Origin: SURF-21 sp964510515
GTDB taxonomy: Bacteria > Actinomycetota > Geothermincolia > Geothermincolales > RBG-13-55-18
Direction: 5' to 3'
Length of the DNA stretch: 59,894 bases
Assembly (NCBI GenBank): GCA_964510515.1
Contig: CAZEAU010000015.1
Coordinates: 1-59,894 of the forward strand
Every line of letters begins with the position of its first letter. Position 1 is the stretch's first letter. The notes beneath the pieces were generated by a model. The model saw only the letters and a list, made by a program, of their open reading frames with translations. It made no database searches and was not told the DNA's origin. Below are positions 49,945 to 58,748 of this stretch, in pieces. The position numbers and the translations under genes were made by a program.

Positions 49945-50828
49945 GGGACGGCGCGAAGGCGGCGGGGCCGCGGGGACGTACCCGCTTTCTATTGCCTGCG
50001 CCCAGCGCGGGCACGGCATGTTCGCTCGGCGCCGCCGCCCTGGTCGCCCTGGCGGGGACATTGTCCTTGCGGAGCTGGCTGAGGCGGCTCATGCCCCGCC
50101 GCGATCCGCGCCTGCCCTGCGAGGAGTTCACGCTGTTGAGCGCGGATGGCCTGCGCATCAGCGCAAGGCTCATACGCGGCGGGGGGCGCGGTGCGGTGAT
50201 CGTGGCCCATCCCGCCGTTACCGGACAGCGCTACGCCCCGCTGGTCGATCTGGCGGAGCTGCTGGCGGAGCATTTCGACGTCTATACTTTCGACTTCCGG
50301 GGACACGGCGACAGCGAGGGCTGGCTGGAGCTGGACCTCGCGGGCCCCGTGGAGGACCTGCACAGCGTGGTCGAGCGGGTGCGCAAGTCGGCCTACCCCT
50401 GGGTGGGGGCGGTGGGGTTCTCCCTCGGTGGCATGGCCGCCTTCGTTCACGCCGCCCTGCGCGGCGGCCTGGACGCGGTGGTGACGGTGGGAGCGCCGCC
50501 GCTGCTGCCCGACATCGAGCCCTATCGCCGCCTGCTTCCGGCCTGGTCGCTCTTCCTGCGCCTCCTGGGGGCGCGCTTCCGGGCAAGGGGAGGCGGGGGG
50601 CCGCTGCCCATGCAGGCGGCGCCGCACTTTCCCGAGTTGCCCCTGCTCGTGGTGCACGGAGCCGACGAAGCCTTCTACGCCCGGGAGGACCTGGAAAGCA
50701 TGCTCGAGCGGCTGGGAGGCAGGGCCGAGCTGTGGGTCATAGAGGGGGCGGGGCACACCGAGCTGGCGGGGCACGCGCCCGACGTGGTCGCGTGGCTGCT
50801 AGCAGCCGCAGCGGCCGCGGGCAGATAG
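49941..50828 (+). CDS. Alpha/beta hydrolase
   Basis: 295 residues starting at ATG 49941 (overlap with the MarR stop). One N-terminal hydrophobic helix (about 23-45, TACSLGAAALVALAGTLSL) may anchor it in the membrane. The hydrolase fold has the oxyanion HPAVTG turn, FDFRGHGDSEG, the nucleophile elbow GFSLGG, the acid in VVHGADEAFY, and the histidine in EGAGHTELAG. Substrate unknown. It forms a two-gene unit with the MarR regulator, which suggests a detoxification or lipid-ester role. Confidence 0.85.
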   Translation: MRDGAKAAGPRGRTRFLLPAPSAGTACSLGAAALVALAGTLSLRSWLRRLMPRRDPRLPCEEFTLLSADGLRISARLIRGGGRGAVIVAHPAVTGQRYAPLVDLAELLAEHFDVYTFDFRGHGDSEGWLELDLAGPVEDLHSVVERVRKSAYPWVGAVGFSLGGMAAFVHAALRGGLDAVVTVGAPPLLPDIEPYRRLLPAWSLFLRLLGARFRARGGGGPLPMQAAPHFPELPLLVVHGADEAFYAREDLESMLERLGGRAELWVIEGAGHTELAGHAPDVVAWLLAAAAAAGR

Positions 50829-50902
50829 GCCCGGGTGCGGCCGGCGGGTATCGTCCCCGCCCGATGCCGGCCCGGGTGCGGGGCGCAGGGAACGGGAGGG
50901 AG

Positions 50903-50931
50903 CTGACCCGATTTCGGCAATTGGGTAATAT
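50903..50931 (+). promoter_or_regulatory. Putative promoter of the cupin-hisG unit
   Basis: CTGACC (50903-50908) and TAATAT (50926-50931) have a 17-bp spacer, 24 bp before the cupin ATG, in a locally AT-rich patch. Confidence 0.55.
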
Positions 50932-50954
50932 ATTAGTGAAGTGGCGGCGCGAGC

Positions 50955-51332
50955 ATGGAGGATGTGGTGGATATGTTCCTGGAAAAACCGTGGGGAAGCA
51001 TCCGGGCCTACGCCTTGAACCAGCCATGCACGGTGAAACTGGTCATGGTGGAGCCCGGCCAGGAGACGAGCCTCCACTATCACAAGCTGCGGGACGACAT
51101 GTGGATAATCCTGGATGACGGCCTCGAGGTGACCATCGGTGACCAGGTGTTCCTCCCCTCCGAGGGGGAGGAGTTCATGGTGCCGGCCATGGGCATGCAC
51201 AAGCTGCGTTCCCTGGGAAAGCGGGGGAGGGTGCTGGAGATAGACATCGGTTTCACCAGCGAGGACGACAACTATCGCATAAACGACGCCTACGGGCGCA
51301 AGCTGGAGGAGAAGGACGAAGAGGGGCTGTAG
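50955..51332 (+). CDS. Cupin-domain protein (mannose-6-phosphate isomerase type II-like)
   Basis: A 125-residue single cupin. It begins with EKPWGSIRAYALNQPCTVKLV and has the metal-binding motif GQETSLHYHKLRDDMWIILDDGLEVTIG, in which His/His/Glu-type ligands match the C-terminal cupin of mannose-1-phosphate guanylyltransferase/phosphomannose isomerase, then VPAMGMHKLRSLG. It is a stand-alone form of that domain. It lies 21 bp before hisG. An alternative ATG is at 50973. Confidence 0.85.
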   Translation: MEDVVDMFLEKPWGSIRAYALNQPCTVKLVMVEPGQETSLHYHKLRDDMWIILDDGLEVTIGDQVFLPSEGEEFMVPAMGMHKLRSLGKRGRVLEIDIGFTSEDDNYRINDAYGRKLEEKDEEGL

Positions 51333-51353
51333 CGGGCCTGCGAGAGGAGAGAG

Positions 51354-52232
51354 ATGCTGAAGTTAGTGATCCCCAAGGGCAGCCTGGAGGGCACCACCCT
51401 GGATATCCTGGACGATGCGGACCTGAGGGTGCGCCGGAGCGGCGACCGCGAGTACCATGCCCGCATAGACGATCCGCGCATCGAGCAGGTGCGCATCCTC
51501 AGGCCGCAGGAGATACCCAAATACGTCGAGGACGGGTTCTTCGACCTCGGCATAACCGGACACGACTGGGTGCGCGAATCGGGGGCGAAGGTGGTGGAGG
51601 TCGCGGACCTCCCCTACACCAAGACCGATGTGGGCACCATTGTGCGCATAGTCTTGGCGGTCGCCGGCGACTCCCCCTACGAACGACCGCAGGACCTCCC
51701 GGACGGGGTGCGCGTATCCACGGAATATCCCAACCTGGTCGAGGACTATTTCCGGACGCTGGGGACGCGGGCGGTGGTGTACCTCTCCTACGGCGCCACC
51801 GAGGCCAAGGTGCCGGAGATGGCGGACGCGGTGGTCGAGCTCACCGAGACCGGAGGTACGCTGCGCAAGCACGGATTGCGCATCATCGATACCGTGCTGG
51901 AATCGACCACGCGCCTCATCGCCAACAGGGAGAGCTATGCCGACCCCGAGAAGCGCCGGCTCATGGGGGAGATAAAGCTGCTCGTCCTGGGGGCGATGAA
52001 CGCGCGGAGCAAGGTGCTCATCAAGTTCAACGTCAGCGAGGCCAACCTGGATGCGGTAGTGAGCGTGCTGCCCTCCCTCAAGGCCCCTACCCTGTCGCGC
52101 CTGTTCTCCGGCGAGTACTTCGCGGTGGAGAGCGTGGTCGAGAAGAGGGGGATAAACCTGCTCATCCCGGAGCTGGCCGAGAGGGGGGCCGAGGACATCA
52201 TAGAGTTGCCCATCTCCAAGATCATCGCCTAG
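51354..52232 (+). CDS. hisG: ATP phosphoribosyltransferase, long form
   Basis: First enzyme of histidine synthesis, joining ATP and PRPP. 292 residues: two catalytic lobes (LKLVIPKGSLEGTTLDIL; DLGITGHDWVRE; a PRPP-site ETGGTLRKHGLRIIDTVLEST segment) and the C-terminal HisG_C ACT-like regulatory domain (about 215-290), so it does not need HisZ and should be inhibited by histidine. It starts at ATG 51354 after GAGAGGAGAG. Other his genes except hisC are not in the window. Confidence 0.95.
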   Translation: MLKLVIPKGSLEGTTLDILDDADLRVRRSGDREYHARIDDPRIEQVRILRPQEIPKYVEDGFFDLGITGHDWVRESGAKVVEVADLPYTKTDVGTIVRIVLAVAGDSPYERPQDLPDGVRVSTEYPNLVEDYFRTLGTRAVVYLSYGATEAKVPEMADAVVELTETGGTLRKHGLRIIDTVLESTTRLIANRESYADPEKRRLMGEIKLLVLGAMNARSKVLIKFNVSEANLDAVVSVLPSLKAPTLSRLFSGEYFAVESVVEKRGINLLIPELAERGAEDIIELPISKIIA

Positions 52233-52247
52233 GGGAAAGGAGGAGCC

Positions 52248-53198
52248 GTGGTACCTCTGCCGGACAAGGCAGACGTGCTTCTGGAGAGATGGAGGCAGGA
52301 GATGCAGCGCCTGCCCCTGCCGGCACACGTGCAGTCAAGCGGCGACGAGGCGGGGGACAGGGCGGCAAAGCTGGCGGGCGCGCTCGTCGCGGCCGCAAAC
52401 GATCCCGGGGCAGTGGAGGATTTCCAGACGGGTGCGGGTGCGTACAGCGAGGCCGAGGCGCTGGGGCGCCTGCGCCGGCGCCAGGGCTTCTCCATCGAGG
52501 AGCTGGTGCAGGAGCACATCATCATGCGCAACGAGTTCTGGAACGTCTTTCGCGAACAGATGGACATGAAACAGGCCGTGGACTACCACCTGGAGAAGAG
52601 GATGAACGGCTGTTTCGACCAGCTGCTGCAGGCGGCGGCCTCCGCCTACCATTACGAGCATTCCCGGCAGATGATGGAGAACCCGCTGCGGGATGTGGAG
52701 ACCGGGCTCTATAACAAGAGCTATTTCCACGGGCGAATGATAGAGGAAGTCCGCCGTTCCGTGCGCTACAGCCACGACATCACGCTGGTGCTCTTCGAGG
52801 TGAGCAACCACCTCCTGCTGGTGGAGGCGGCGGGCAGCGAGAGGGCGGGGGAGATAGTGTGCGGCATAGCCGCCTCCGTGGGGCGCATGACCCGGGACTG
52901 CGACGTGGTGGCCCGTCTCAGCGAGGGAGGTTTCGCGGTGCTGTTGCCGGAGACGGGCTGGCGCGGCGGAGAGGTGATGGCGGAGCGCCTGCACAAGCAC
53001 CTGCGCAGCGACCTGTCCGCCCTGGGCACAGCGGACATCGCGCCCGAACTGTGCTGGGGGCTGGCATCATTCCCCGAGGAGGTGCTGCTGCCCGAGAGGC
53101 TGTACGCCTCGGCCGTGGAGGCCATGCACGACTCGCGCCTGCACGGAGCCGGTGAAGTGGTTATATACCGCGCTGCGGGCGGCGGGGAGGGCGACTGA
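52248..53198 (+). CDS. Degenerate GGDEF-domain protein with N-terminal RsbR-like helical domain
   Basis: 316 residues from GTG 52248 after AAAGGAGGAGCC. The N-terminal about 140 residues are helical (RRRQGFSIEELVQEHIIMRNEFW), like the RsbRD/globin-type sensor domain found upstream of output domains. The rest aligns with a GGDEF domain (DVETGLYNKSYFHGRM at its start; VARLSEGGFAVLLPETG at the active-site turn). The signature GGDEF is replaced by SEGGF and the catalytic acidic residues are missing, so cyclic-di-GMP synthesis is unlikely; it may bind nucleotides or act as a scaffold. It directly precedes the phosphoesterase. Confidence 0.8.
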   Translation: MVPLPDKADVLLERWRQEMQRLPLPAHVQSSGDEAGDRAAKLAGALVAAANDPGAVEDFQTGAGAYSEAEALGRLRRRQGFSIEELVQEHIIMRNEFWNVFREQMDMKQAVDYHLEKRMNGCFDQLLQAAASAYHYEHSRQMMENPLRDVETGLYNKSYFHGRMIEEVRRSVRYSHDITLVLFEVSNHLLLVEAAGSERAGEIVCGIAASVGRMTRDCDVVARLSEGGFAVLLPETGWRGGEVMAERLHKHLRSDLSALGTADIAPELCWGLASFPEEVLLPERLYASAVEAMHDSRLHGAGEVVIYRAAGGGEGD

Positions 53199-53199
53199 C

Positions 53200-53979
53200 T
53201 TGGCGATTAAGCTGGTGGCCGACCTGCACGGGCGTTTCGAGGACCTGGCGGAGAGGGTATCGCGCGAGGACATCCTGCTCGTGCTGGGAGACCTCCTGGA
53301 CCTCATAGACTGGGCAGACATCAGCGGCATCCTCCCGGAGGTGGTGGGCAGGGAGAACCTGCTGGGCAAGCTCATGGCGGCGGCGGAGGAGGGCGCGGGG
53401 GCCGCGGTGGGCCTGCGGGACGAGCTGCTGGCCCCCGGGGGAGGGTTCCATGGAGAACTGCTGCGCCGGGTAGGGGAGTCGTATCGCTCCTTCGCGGGCG
53501 TGCTGGAGCGTATCGGGTGCAGGGCCTACGTCATCTTCGGCAACGGGGACATCCCGGAGCTCCTGCAGGAAACCTTGGACGGGTCTCCCAACGTCCTGCT
53601 GGCGAGGGGGAAGTTCGACATCGGCGGCTGCAGCTTCGGCTTCGTGCCCGGGGCGCTCTATTCCCCCTTTATGATGCCCGGGGAGATGGACGACGAGGCC
53701 TTCGGGGAGCAGCTGCGCGAGCTGGGGCCGGTGGAGGTGCTGTGCACCCATATCCCGCCGCGCCTGGAGGCGGCCACCATGGATGTGGTCGCGGGCAGGC
53801 CGGTGGAGGGGAGCGAGAGCCTGTTGCGCTACATCGAGGAGAACAAGCCGCGCATCCTCTATCACGGGCACGTACACCAGCCGGCCCAGCGCGAGCTGCG
53901 GGTGGGGGAGACGAGGGTGGTCAACGTCGCCTACTATAAGCGTACCGGCTATGTCCACACCCATGAGGCCGCCCCTTAA
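53200..53979 (+). CDS. Calcineurin-like metallophosphoesterase
   Basis: 259 residues from TTG 53200 (GGGGAGG 9 bp upstream; the frame is open from 53152 inside the preceding gene). Metal-binding motifs in order: VADLHG (DxH), LGDLLDL (GDxxD), FGNGDIPE (GNxD), HIPP, and YHGHVHQPA (GHxH). All di-metal ligands are intact. An insertion of about 60 residues lies between the second and third motif. Substrate unknown. It is adjacent to a GGDEF-like gene and 219 bp from hisC. Confidence 0.87.
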   Translation: MAIKLVADLHGRFEDLAERVSREDILLVLGDLLDLIDWADISGILPEVVGRENLLGKLMAAAEEGAGAAVGLRDELLAPGGGFHGELLRRVGESYRSFAGVLERIGCRAYVIFGNGDIPELLQETLDGSPNVLLARGKFDIGGCSFGFVPGALYSPFMMPGEMDDEAFGEQLRELGPVEVLCTHIPPRLEAATMDVVAGRPVEGSESLLRYIEENKPRILYHGHVHQPAQRELRVGETRVVNVAYYKRTGYVHTHEAAP

Positions 53980-54198
53980 CGCGCGCCGTTCATGCGAGCG
54001 GCGGCGAAATGCGCCCGCGGCATTGGGGATATAGCGGGCGCGTCCCCCATCTTTCGATGGCCGCCCGCGTGAGCGGGAAAAGGCTTCAGCCGGAGGCCTC
54101 GGGGCCAAATACGCTATGAGTTCATGGCCGACCTCGTGCGCTACGGTGATAGAATAGCGGAGTGGCGGAGCGGACGATACGGACCGGGGGCCGATGAC

Positions 54199-55302
54199 AT
54201 GGACTTCGATGTGGAGGGGCTGATGAGAGAGGAGGTCAGGGACCTCCCCATCTACAACCCGGGCAAATCCCCCGAGGAGGTGGGGCGCGAACTGGGCGTC
54301 TTCGGCTGTGTGAAGATGGCCTCCAACGAGAACCCCCTCGGCCCCTCGCCGCGGGCCGTGCAGGCCATGCGGGACGTTCTGCACGAAATACACATCTATC
54401 CGGACGGCAACAGCGTGGAGCTGCGCCAGGCGCTGGCGCGCAAGCACGGCGTGGCCGCGGACCGCATCGTGGTGTGCCACGGCGCGGACGAGGCCTTCGA
54501 CCTCCTGGCCTTCGCCTTCCTCGACCGCGGAGACGAGATCGTGGTGGGCGAGCCCACCTTCAGCTCCTACGAGCTGGCCGCGAGGACCATGGGGGCGAAG
54601 GCCGTGCGCGTGCCCCTGCGCGGCCACCGCCAAAACGTACCGGCCATGCTGGCGGCGGTGGGGGAGCGCACCAAGTACGCGGTGCTGTGCTCCCCCCTGA
54701 ACCCAACCGGGACGGCGGTGAACAAAGGTGAACTCGAGGAGATGCTGGGCTCCCTGCCCGCGAGCGTCCTGCTGGTCCTGGACGAGGCTTACGTCGAGTA
54801 CGTGACCGACCCCGCGCACCCGGACGCCCTGGCCTGCCTGGAGGACCACCCCAACCTGATAATCGTCCGCACCTTCTCCAAGGTGTACGGGCTGGCGGGC
54901 CTGCGCGTGGGCTATGTCGTCGCCTCCAGGCCGGTGCGCGACGCCCTGGAGAAGGTCAAGCTGCCCTTCAACGTCAACCGTCTCGGGCAGGTCGCGGCGC
55001 TGGCCGCCCTGGAGGACGGCGAGCACGTGGCGCGCTCGCGCGAGATGAACGAGCGCGGCAAGGAGAGGCTCTACCGCGTGCTGGAGGAGACGGGGTTCGA
55101 GTATGTCCCCACCCAGGCCAATTTCATCCTGGTGAAAAACGGGCCCTACCCCGACCTCTTCCGCAGGCTCATCGCGAACTGCGTCATCGCGCGGGAGGGA
55201 GAGGCCATCGGCGTCCCCGGGCACGTGCGCGTCACCATCGGCGACGACGCCCAGAACGAAATGCTGGAGAGGGCGCTGCGCGCCATCGCCGCCGGGGGCT
55301 GA
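54199..55302 (+). CDS. hisC: Histidinol-phosphate aminotransferase
   Basis: A PLP class I/II enzyme of 367 residues for step seven of histidine synthesis. Motifs: MASNENPLGPSPRAVQAM, YPDGNSVELRQAL, the GADEAFDLLAF segment, SPLNPTGTAV, and the PLP lysine in FSKVYGLAGLRVGY. The ATG at 54199 follows GGGGG at 8 bp and matches HisC N-termini (REEVRDLPIYNPGK). An upstream ATG at 54124 would add 25 residues but lacks a ribosome site. It overlaps nothing and is followed 7 bp later by a 2-hydroxyacid dehydrogenase gene. Confidence 0.93.
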   Translation: MDFDVEGLMREEVRDLPIYNPGKSPEEVGRELGVFGCVKMASNENPLGPSPRAVQAMRDVLHEIHIYPDGNSVELRQALARKHGVAADRIVVCHGADEAFDLLAFAFLDRGDEIVVGEPTFSSYELAARTMGAKAVRVPLRGHRQNVPAMLAAVGERTKYAVLCSPLNPTGTAVNKGELEEMLGSLPASVLLVLDEAYVEYVTDPAHPDALACLEDHPNLIIVRTFSKVYGLAGLRVGYVVASRPVRDALEKVKLPFNVNRLGQVAALAALEDGEHVARSREMNERGKERLYRVLEETGFEYVPTQANFILVKNGPYPDLFRRLIANCVIAREGEAIGVPGHVRVTIGDDAQNEMLERALRAIAAGG

Positions 55303-55309
55303 GGGAGCC

Positions 55310-56335
55310 ATGCCGCTGATCGGCGAGAAGAGGATGAGGGGGGGCGGCGAGGAAAGGCTGTTCGTCTTCCTCGACGGCCTGGAGTTCATCGCGGGCATCA
55401 CCGCCTACGAGGAAGCAATGGAGCCCCTGCTGGAATACGGTTCCTACCGCTACTACAAGAACCGCCTGGAGGAGTCCGGCCTTCTGCTGGAGCGCATCTC
55501 CGGCGCCCACGCCGTCTTCCTGGACTGGTCGAACATGAACGCGGGCGTGCTGGCCGGCTGCCGCGACCTCGAGATAGTCTCCTATATCGGCGTGGGAGCC
55601 GCCAGCTTCGTGGACATTGCCGCGGCGACCGAGCTGGGCATCGCGGTCACCAACACTCCCGACTACGGCAACCGCTCCGTGGCCGAGCACGCCCTGGGGC
55701 TCGTCCTCGCCGTGGCGCGCAACATCGCCTGGGGCGACCGCGACCTGCGCTCAGGCAGCTGGACCTCGATGGACCGTGAGGGCGTGCAGGTCTCGGGGCG
55801 CAACATCGGCCTGGTGGGCATGGGGGCCGTGGGCAGGGAGATGGCCCGCCTGTGCCGCGCCTTCGGGCTGCGCGTCTTCTACTACGACGTGGCCAGAAGG
55901 CCAGAGATAGAGGACGTAGCCACCTTCCTGGACATGCAGGATCTCCTCTCCACCTGCGACATCGTCAGCCTGCACGTCGCCTACACCCCCGGGACGCTGA
56001 ACCTCATCGGCGAGAGGGAGCTGGGCTGGATGCGCCCGGGCGCGTTCCTCGTCAACACCAGCCGGGGGGAGGTGCTCGACCTCGATGCCCTCGCGGATGC
56101 TCTAGAGGAAGGGCGCATCGCCGGGGCCGGCCTGGACAACTTTCCCGGCGAGCCCCACCCCGACCTGGGCCGCCTCGTGAGCCTGGACCGCGTGGTGCTC
56201 ACCCCGCACATCGCCTTCAACACCCGCGAGGCGAAAGACCGCATGACCGCCATCGCCGTGGAGAACGTCGTCTCCTTCTACCGCGGCGAGCCCGAGAACG
56301 TCATGAATCCCGCGGCGCTTGCCAGACGCCAATAA
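55310..56335 (+). CDS. D-isomer-specific 2-hydroxyacid dehydrogenase family protein
   Basis: 341 residues. NAD-binding domain GMGAVGREMARLCRAFGLRVFYYD, catalytic Arg in LVNTSRGEVLD, Glu in FPGEPHPD and His in LTPHIAFNTREA: all three active residues are present. It is shorter than SerA and lacks an ACT domain. Family members reduce 2-keto acids such as glyoxylate or hydroxypyruvate. The N-terminal about 100 residues (FLDGLEFIAGITAYEEAMEPLLEYG) are less typical. It is likely co-transcribed with hisC and is the last gene before the AT-rich segment. Confidence 0.88.
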   Translation: MPLIGEKRMRGGGEERLFVFLDGLEFIAGITAYEEAMEPLLEYGSYRYYKNRLEESGLLLERISGAHAVFLDWSNMNAGVLAGCRDLEIVSYIGVGAASFVDIAAATELGIAVTNTPDYGNRSVAEHALGLVLAVARNIAWGDRDLRSGSWTSMDREGVQVSGRNIGLVGMGAVGREMARLCRAFGLRVFYYDVARRPEIEDVATFLDMQDLLSTCDIVSLHVAYTPGTLNLIGERELGWMRPGAFLVNTSRGEVLDLDALADALEEGRIAGAGLDNFPGEPHPDLGRLVSLDRVVLTPHIAFNTREAKDRMTAIAVENVVSFYRGEPENVMNPAALARRQ

Positions 56336-56431
56336 TACACAATATACAAAGGGTCTGGAGCTGAGAATCCGAGCATAGATATATAGTGGCCACAGGAGGC
56401 TGCGTCTAGCCCCCTTCCGCTGTCCGGGCGG

Positions 56432-56640
56432 TCATGCCGAAGATTCCGCTGAAATATCTTTGAGATGACTTCCCCTCCGGTTCTCGTTCATGAAACCGGT
56501 GATCCTGCAGGAGATGCGGTTGGCCGATTCGGCGTTGGGGAACAGCCCCATGGGGTTGGTCCTTCGCCTCACCTCCCAGGAAAGCCCGCTCCAAGACGTT
56601 GGTGTTGCGCGTGATCGGCCTTGACTTTTCATGAGTGAAT
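56432..56640 (-). pseudogene. Remnant of an IS256/mutator-type transposase C-terminus
   Basis: On the minus strand one frame reads RNTNVLERAF, and a shifted frame continues EVRRRTNPMGLFPNAESANRI. Together they match the C-terminal signature of IS256-family transposases (T/N-T-N-xLER ... RRRT..G.FPN..S). A frameshift lies between the two parts, and nothing of the catalytic domain is nearby, so this is a decayed fragment. The whole gap 56336-56722 holds no other gene. Confidence 0.75.
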
Positions 56641-56722
56641 GACGATATATCATTTTACCGAACCTTGGATGCTTGCGATTTGGTTAGTGTGCCGTATCGG
56701 GTTGTTCATGAGGGGGCGGCTA

Positions 56723-57856
56723 GTGACAATTGAGGAAGCATACGCGACACTCGGCCTTCAAGCAGGGGCATCTTTTGAAGAGGTAAGAAAAGCCTACAGA
56801 GAGAAAGCCAGACAAAGCCATCCAGATATGGGGGGCGATGCAGAGACTTTTATACGAGTACAAGCCGCTTATGAGCTTCTATGCGTGTTTATGGGCCAGA
56901 CGAGGGAGGAATCTGAAGTACCGATACCGCCCGAATTGAGAGCTGTCATTGACCAGATAATCAGGGAGTTCCATCAGGAGACGGCAAGGCAACTAAGCGT
57001 ATTTGCCTCAGCGATGGAAGCATTTTACAGAGGTATAACTCACCTGATAATGACTCTTTCACGCAAGAAACTTTCGAAGTTCAATAATTACTTTCGCAGA
57101 GAGTGGAATGGCACGGTTAAGGCTATATTCAAGCGCGTTAACAGATCAAATGAGCAGATGTTCAATAACTATGAGAGGTGGTTCGATGATTCAGTAACGG
57201 ATTTGCACAAGGAGATTCAGGAAGAGAGGTTCTCCTATTACATCCGTTCACCCAAGCTCGCGCTGCAAGGACTCATACCATTAATAATTGGGATAATTCT
57301 GGCCATAGCATTGCACAGCAGAGCTGGGCTGATAGTGCTTCTGGTAGGCCTTGTCATGTCGGTACTGTTCGCGCTCATTCTTGTCGCAAACTCCTATCTT
57401 AAAAGGTACCGGAAGCCCAGGACCGTTGAATGTCTTGACCTGGCCATATTTAAAGTGGGAAGAAACGAGATCATGAGCATCTCAAGCGAGGTGCTCCGAA
57501 GCGATATTCAGGTGGGGCGCGTGGCCGGCGCAGGCGGGGCTGTCGCTGGGAGTATGCTGACAAAGGGGTTGGCGGGACCGCTTGTGGGCGGATTAATCGG
57601 ATGGGGAGCCTCCACGATTATTAGCCACATACAACATCCCACCCCTGTAATGAGGCAGGGCATCCTCGTGGAGTTCGAGGCTTTCATGCAACTTGCTACA
57701 CCTGCCCTGCAGGCCTATATCATCCAGACTCAGCAGGACGTCCTTCATAACCTTAAAGATACAATTATCCGCAACTACCGGACCAGAGTTAAAAAAATGG
57801 CTCACATGCTTGCAGACCCGTCTTACGGACAGCGCATACTGCCTCCCTCATCTTGA
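56723..57856 (+). CDS. J-domain membrane protein of unknown function
   Basis: About 377 residues. An N-terminal J domain (TIEEAYATLGLQAGASFEEVRKAYREKARQSHPD.GGD; key HPD near residue 36) should stimulate DnaK. A helical region follows (about 75-185), then two hydrophobic helices (PLIIGIILAIALH; LIVLLVGLVMSVLFALILVA, about 195-240), and a C-terminal domain with a glycine-rich hydrophobic hairpin (GAGGAVAGSMLTKGLAGPLVGGLIGWGAS). There is no G/F or zinc region, so it is not DnaJ itself. Base composition and codon use are far more AT-rich than the rest of the window. GTG 56723 is chosen from AGGGGG; ATG 56708 and 56639 are in frame. Confidence 0.7.
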   Translation: MTIEEAYATLGLQAGASFEEVRKAYREKARQSHPDMGGDAETFIRVQAAYELLCVFMGQTREESEVPIPPELRAVIDQIIREFHQETARQLSVFASAMEAFYRGITHLIMTLSRKKLSKFNNYFRREWNGTVKAIFKRVNRSNEQMFNNYERWFDDSVTDLHKEIQEERFSYYIRSPKLALQGLIPLIIGIILAIALHSRAGLIVLLVGLVMSVLFALILVANSYLKRYRKPRTVECLDLAIFKVGRNEIMSISSEVLRSDIQVGRVAGAGGAVAGSMLTKGLAGPLVGGLIGWGASTIISHIQHPTPVMRQGILVEFEAFMQLATPALQAYIIQTQQDVLHNLKDTIIRNYRTRVKKMAHMLADPSYGQRILPPSS

Positions 57857-58081
57857 GGCGAGATATGCTTGATGTGAGCAAACAACAGCATTCCTGAAAC
57901 TGCAGTGGGCTTCATAACGCCTCATATTCCGGAGGAAAACCGCAGAAAGCTAGGGGACAAGGAAACACAGATCAAGAGATAGAAACCGGACTATACATCT
58001 TAAGCTGCCTTCCCTTAAGCTCTCCCATGCGCCATCTAATCAGAGGGGGGCTGTGATGAACGACAGGCATCCTTAGTCTCT

Positions 58082-58561
58082 CTAATGCGCCATGCGCCTT
58101 CTCGCAGCCTTTAATTGGCCCCTGTTCTTTTTTGTTACATATTTGAGAAACTTCCGATAAGCGTCCAAAGAAGGTTCGAGTTCTCCGGAGTCGTAATACG
58201 CATTTGCAAGGCCTAACCATGCCTCATCGAATTCCCGGGCACGGCCCAATACCCTTCTGTACATTTCTACGGCATCATTGAGTTCGCCTCTTCTATGATA
58301 AAGCGCTGCGATTCCACATATGGCGCCTCTATGATCTGGGTCAATACGGAGAGGTTTCCCATCGTCCGAATCTCGTGACGGGGCTGCTCTAGAAAATGTC
58401 TGCAAGGAATTAGGGCGCCTTGAAGAAGCAAGCGTTCTAAGCACACGAAGGCTGGATAAAGCAGTAACTGAGTGCCCCGGGGAAGAAGGGGGGCTTGCAG
58501 AACTTGCGCCTTTTATCTCTTGGGAAGAAAGCATGGAAGTGAGGAAAAGTAAAGCAAGCAA
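58082..58561 (-). CDS. Short TPR-repeat protein
   Basis: 159 residues from a TTG start. The C-terminal half has two tetratricopeptide-like repeats (AALYHRRGELNDAVEMYRRVL and LANAYYDSGELEPSLDAYRKFL). The N-terminal LLALLFLTSMLSS could be a signal peptide, but residues 20-65 are Ser/Arg-rich and low in complexity and may reflect frame decay. Flanking gaps 57857-58081 and 58562-58748 show no further gene; the former contains two nearby copies of ATGCGCCAT. Function unknown, and it may be a remnant. Confidence 0.45.
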   Translation of the reverse strand: MLALLFLTSMLSSQEIKGASSASPPSSPGHSVTALSSLRVLRTLASSRRPNSLQTFSRAAPSRDSDDGKPLRIDPDHRGAICGIAALYHRRGELNDAVEMYRRVLGRAREFDEAWLGLANAYYDSGELEPSLDAYRKFLKYVTKKNRGQLKAARRRMAH

Positions 58562-58671
58562 GATCGAGGAGCCCGATTGAGCTTGCAGGGCTCACACAAG
58601 GGAAGTCAGCCTTCTGCATGCGTGCAGAAGCGAGGTTGGGTATCGAAATGGGTCCTGTCTCGGGGGGCTGT

Positions 58672-58677
58672 TAGAAT
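58672..58677 (+). promoter_or_regulatory. Extended -10 box before the DUF2075-like gene
   Basis: TG at 58669-58670 and TAGAAT at 58672-58677 form an extended -10 about 72 bp before the TTG start. No clear -35. Confidence 0.35.
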
Positions 58678-58748
58678 GAACCCAGAAAACGGGCCAAGCA
58701 TACCGGCAGCAGTGCTGCCTACGTGAATTTCGTGAAGGGTGAACGCTA

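Noticed and set aside
53980..54198. Gene start for hisC at 54124 and a hairpin GCGCCCGC/GCGGGCGC at 54011-54041 as a terminator
   Set aside because: The upstream ATG has no ribosome site and extends beyond normal HisC; the hairpin has a 15-nt loop and no T tract.
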